NCBI RefSeq assembly: GCF_900090045.1
Contig: NC_041787.1
Span: 702,001-766,000, forward strand
Length of the DNA stretch: 64,000 nt
DNA from: Plasmodium malariae
Taxonomy: Eukaryota; Apicomplexa; Aconoidasida; Haemosporida; Plasmodiidae
Reading direction: 5' to 3'
Position 1 is the stretch's first letter; each line of letters begins with the position of its first letter. This document shows positions 62,601-64,000 of this stretch, piece by piece. Under the pieces are notes generated by a model that was not told the origin of the DNA, did not search any database, and was given only the letters and a program-made list of their open reading frames with translations. The position numbers and the translations under genes were made by a program.

Positions 62601-64000
62601 ATCAAAGGGAGCAGTAAAGAGGGCATCAAAGGGAGCAGTAAAGAGAGCATTAAAGAGGTAAAGAAGTGTATACTCACAGATAACAAAGAAGAATACAATG
62701 AGCATGAAATAATAAGTAAAAACATACACTTGTTAGAAAAAAAAAAAAAAAAAAAAAAAAAATATCCAAACAGATAAATTTTCAAAGACTAAAAATTTAT
62801 GTCATATTGATGATAAGGGTAATGAGAAGGACGTACGTTGTCCTAAAATAGACGTATGTAATATTCATCAAAAAAATACAAGTAAAGTTATTAATTCTGA
62901 AAAAGATATAGAAAATAATATGGAAATGGAAATAAGAAAAAGTATGGAAGAGATGTTTAAGACAATTTTTGAAAAGGATATGCTTGAAGATAATTCGGAT
63001 TTTACAAAAATGGGTGTAACACGTAATGCTATTTGCGAAAAATGGTTAGACGAAGAGGGCGTAATGGAAGTAAAACAAGAGGACATAAAGGGGGCGGATG
63101 CAGCCGTAGAGGAACCGAACGTAAAGCAGATGAACAAAAAAGACGTAAATCAGATACAGGGAGAGGAGAAAAACGTAAACGAAATAGACGAAGAAGAGGG
63201 GGAGATAGTGTCACTAAGGAAATATGGTCTTTCTTGTACTTGTCACAAACAAGATGAATTATGCAATGGTTTGAGAATGGGGACCCCTAACAATCTTTTT
63301 CAATCGTTTGGAAGGGTTAATAGAGAATGCAATAATTTGGGTAAAGAAAAATTAGAGACGAAAACAAAAGAAAGATACAGAGTATCAAAGGAAGTCATAG
63401 AAAAAGAAGAGAGCACACAACAAAATGATAAACATAACGTCGACGCGTTAGACGATGCAAATAAATTGTGTTCTAGGCTGCAGAATAAAATTATGAAGGA
63501 TATTAAAAAGGGATATATAAAAAAGATGAAAAGGCTTTTCAAGAAAAGATACAAAAAAATAGAAAAAAATATTTCTGAAAATATTAAAACTATTGTTCAT
63601 AATTTTAACAGTAATGAAGATGATTATAAGCACCTTTCGGGTATTCGCCTAACAGAAGAAGAAAAGATAAAAAAAAAAAAAAAAAAAAAATAAAAGAAAA
63701 ATAAAAAAGAAGAAAAAAAAAAAAAGAAAAAGGAAAAGATAAGAGAAAATGGTATAGAATTAATTAGAAATTATACAAATGTTGAAAACTATGCACAATT
63801 AGACAATCCCGTTGTTAATAATGAACAAAATGATCATAAAAAAAATTCAATCTGCGAAGTAGGTCATAACAATGCCATAATTCCTAGCAGTATTAGTGAG
63901 GATATAAAGAGCATGCCGCAAAATAGCTATGACAAGGATAGTACAAACTATTTAGTTAATCGCTATATGCTTACCAGAATTAATAACGATAGTAATAGAG
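59602..64000 (+). CDS. Large repetitive charged protein, frame broken by indels, cut by right edge
   Basis: The ATG at 59602 starts a long Lys/Ser/Glu/Asn-rich protein (MSVNNRKKSIYFYKNRS). The frame is intact to about 62470, where a 24-bp repeat unit lacks one A (gtaaagag becomes gtaagag) and a TAG follows. Continuing in the shifted frame, the repeats (SSKESSIE, then KEGIKGSS) run on to a 26-A run at 62737-62762, after which the original frame is open again to 63690. A further poly-A plus two TAA codons break it, and the original frame resumes from about 63740 to the window edge. Each break sits in a homopolymer or repeat and the shifts cancel. A central block (about 270-420) is basic and helix-rich; residues about 515-580 repeat KEIEEGQEIESG. 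No domain is recognised. Sequencing error is the simplest reading. Confidence 0.72.
61148..61335. repeat. 36-bp coding repeat, KEIEEGQEIESG dodecapeptide
   Basis: Five in-frame copies with a G/E alternation (EEGQ versus EEEQ) arranged in two blocks, inside the 59.6 kb gene. Confidence 0.92.
62330..62650. repeat. Two adjoining 24-bp coding repeats, SSKESSIE and SSKEGIKG
   Basis: About nine copies of AGTAGTAAAGAGAGCAGTAT-type units (62340-62540), then four to five copies of AGCAGTAAAGAGGGCATCAA-type units (62540-62645). The single-base loss at about 62473 lies in the first array. Confidence 0.9.

Noticed and set aside
62264..62785. Minus-strand Leu/Ser-rich ORFs over the right-end repeats
   Set aside because: Antisense of the SSKESSIE/SSKEGIKG arrays; hydrophobic repeats arise from the Glu/Lys/Ser codons.

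Overview
This is nuclear DNA of a malaria parasite (genus Plasmodium). The evidence is very high A+T with long poly-A/T and (TA)n runs, Asn- and Lys-rich low-complexity tracts inside proteins, short T-rich GT-AG introns, and a gene set that includes cGMP-dependent protein kinase (PKG), the export translocon subunit PTEX150 and the apicoplast ClpR. From memory, the gene order (pantothenate kinase 2, ribonucleotide reductase large subunit, N-acetyltransferase, HIT protein, ClpR, PKG, GTPase, PTEX150) resembles an internal block of P. falciparum chromosome 14. Intergenic DNA is dense with minisatellites and the proteins differ in detail from P. falciparum. I read it as another Plasmodium species and cannot fix which.

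Layout, left to right. 1-4 kb: minus-strand 5' part of an organellar helical-repeat-like protein (cut by the left edge), a newly assembled two-exon micro-gene, and a six-TM membrane protein. 4-10 kb: minisatellites around pantothenate kinase 2 (minus). 10-19 kb: two small intron-containing plus-strand genes (one a well supported four-exon model) and unassembled exon-like islands. 19.4-22.1 kb: ribonucleotide reductase large subunit, two exons. 23-24 kb (minus): a three-exon secreted, membrane-anchored protein whose last two exons build a rubredoxin-like Cys4 site. 26-28.8 kb (minus): NAT8-like membrane acetyltransferase with a very large Asn-rich insertion. 30.9-36.6 kb (plus): Fhit-type HIT hydrolase, catalytically dead ClpR, and a large predicted organellar protein. 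38.4-43 kb (plus): five-exon PKG. 43.9-45.4 kb (minus): circularly permuted MTG1-type GTPase. 46.5-50.1 kb (minus): large protein with a Cys-rich octapeptide array. 51.7-54.5 kb (minus): PTEX150. 54.5-59.6 kb: long A+T-rich gap. 59.6-64 kb (plus): a large repetitive protein whose frame is broken by small indels and which runs off the right edge.

The genes are monocistronic eukaryotic units, not operons. Functional themes are cofactor and nucleotide supply (pantothenate kinase, ribonucleotide reductase, Fhit-type hydrolase), organelle biology (ClpR, rubredoxin-like protein, MTG1-type GTPase, helical-repeat-like proteins) and host-cell interaction (PKG in egress, PTEX150 in export). The main additions from reading by eye are exon models whose splice phases agree: 1989-2291, 10463-10874, 12262-14016, 22986-23940, plus the terminal exons of the HIT, acetyltransferase and 33.8-36.6 kb genes.
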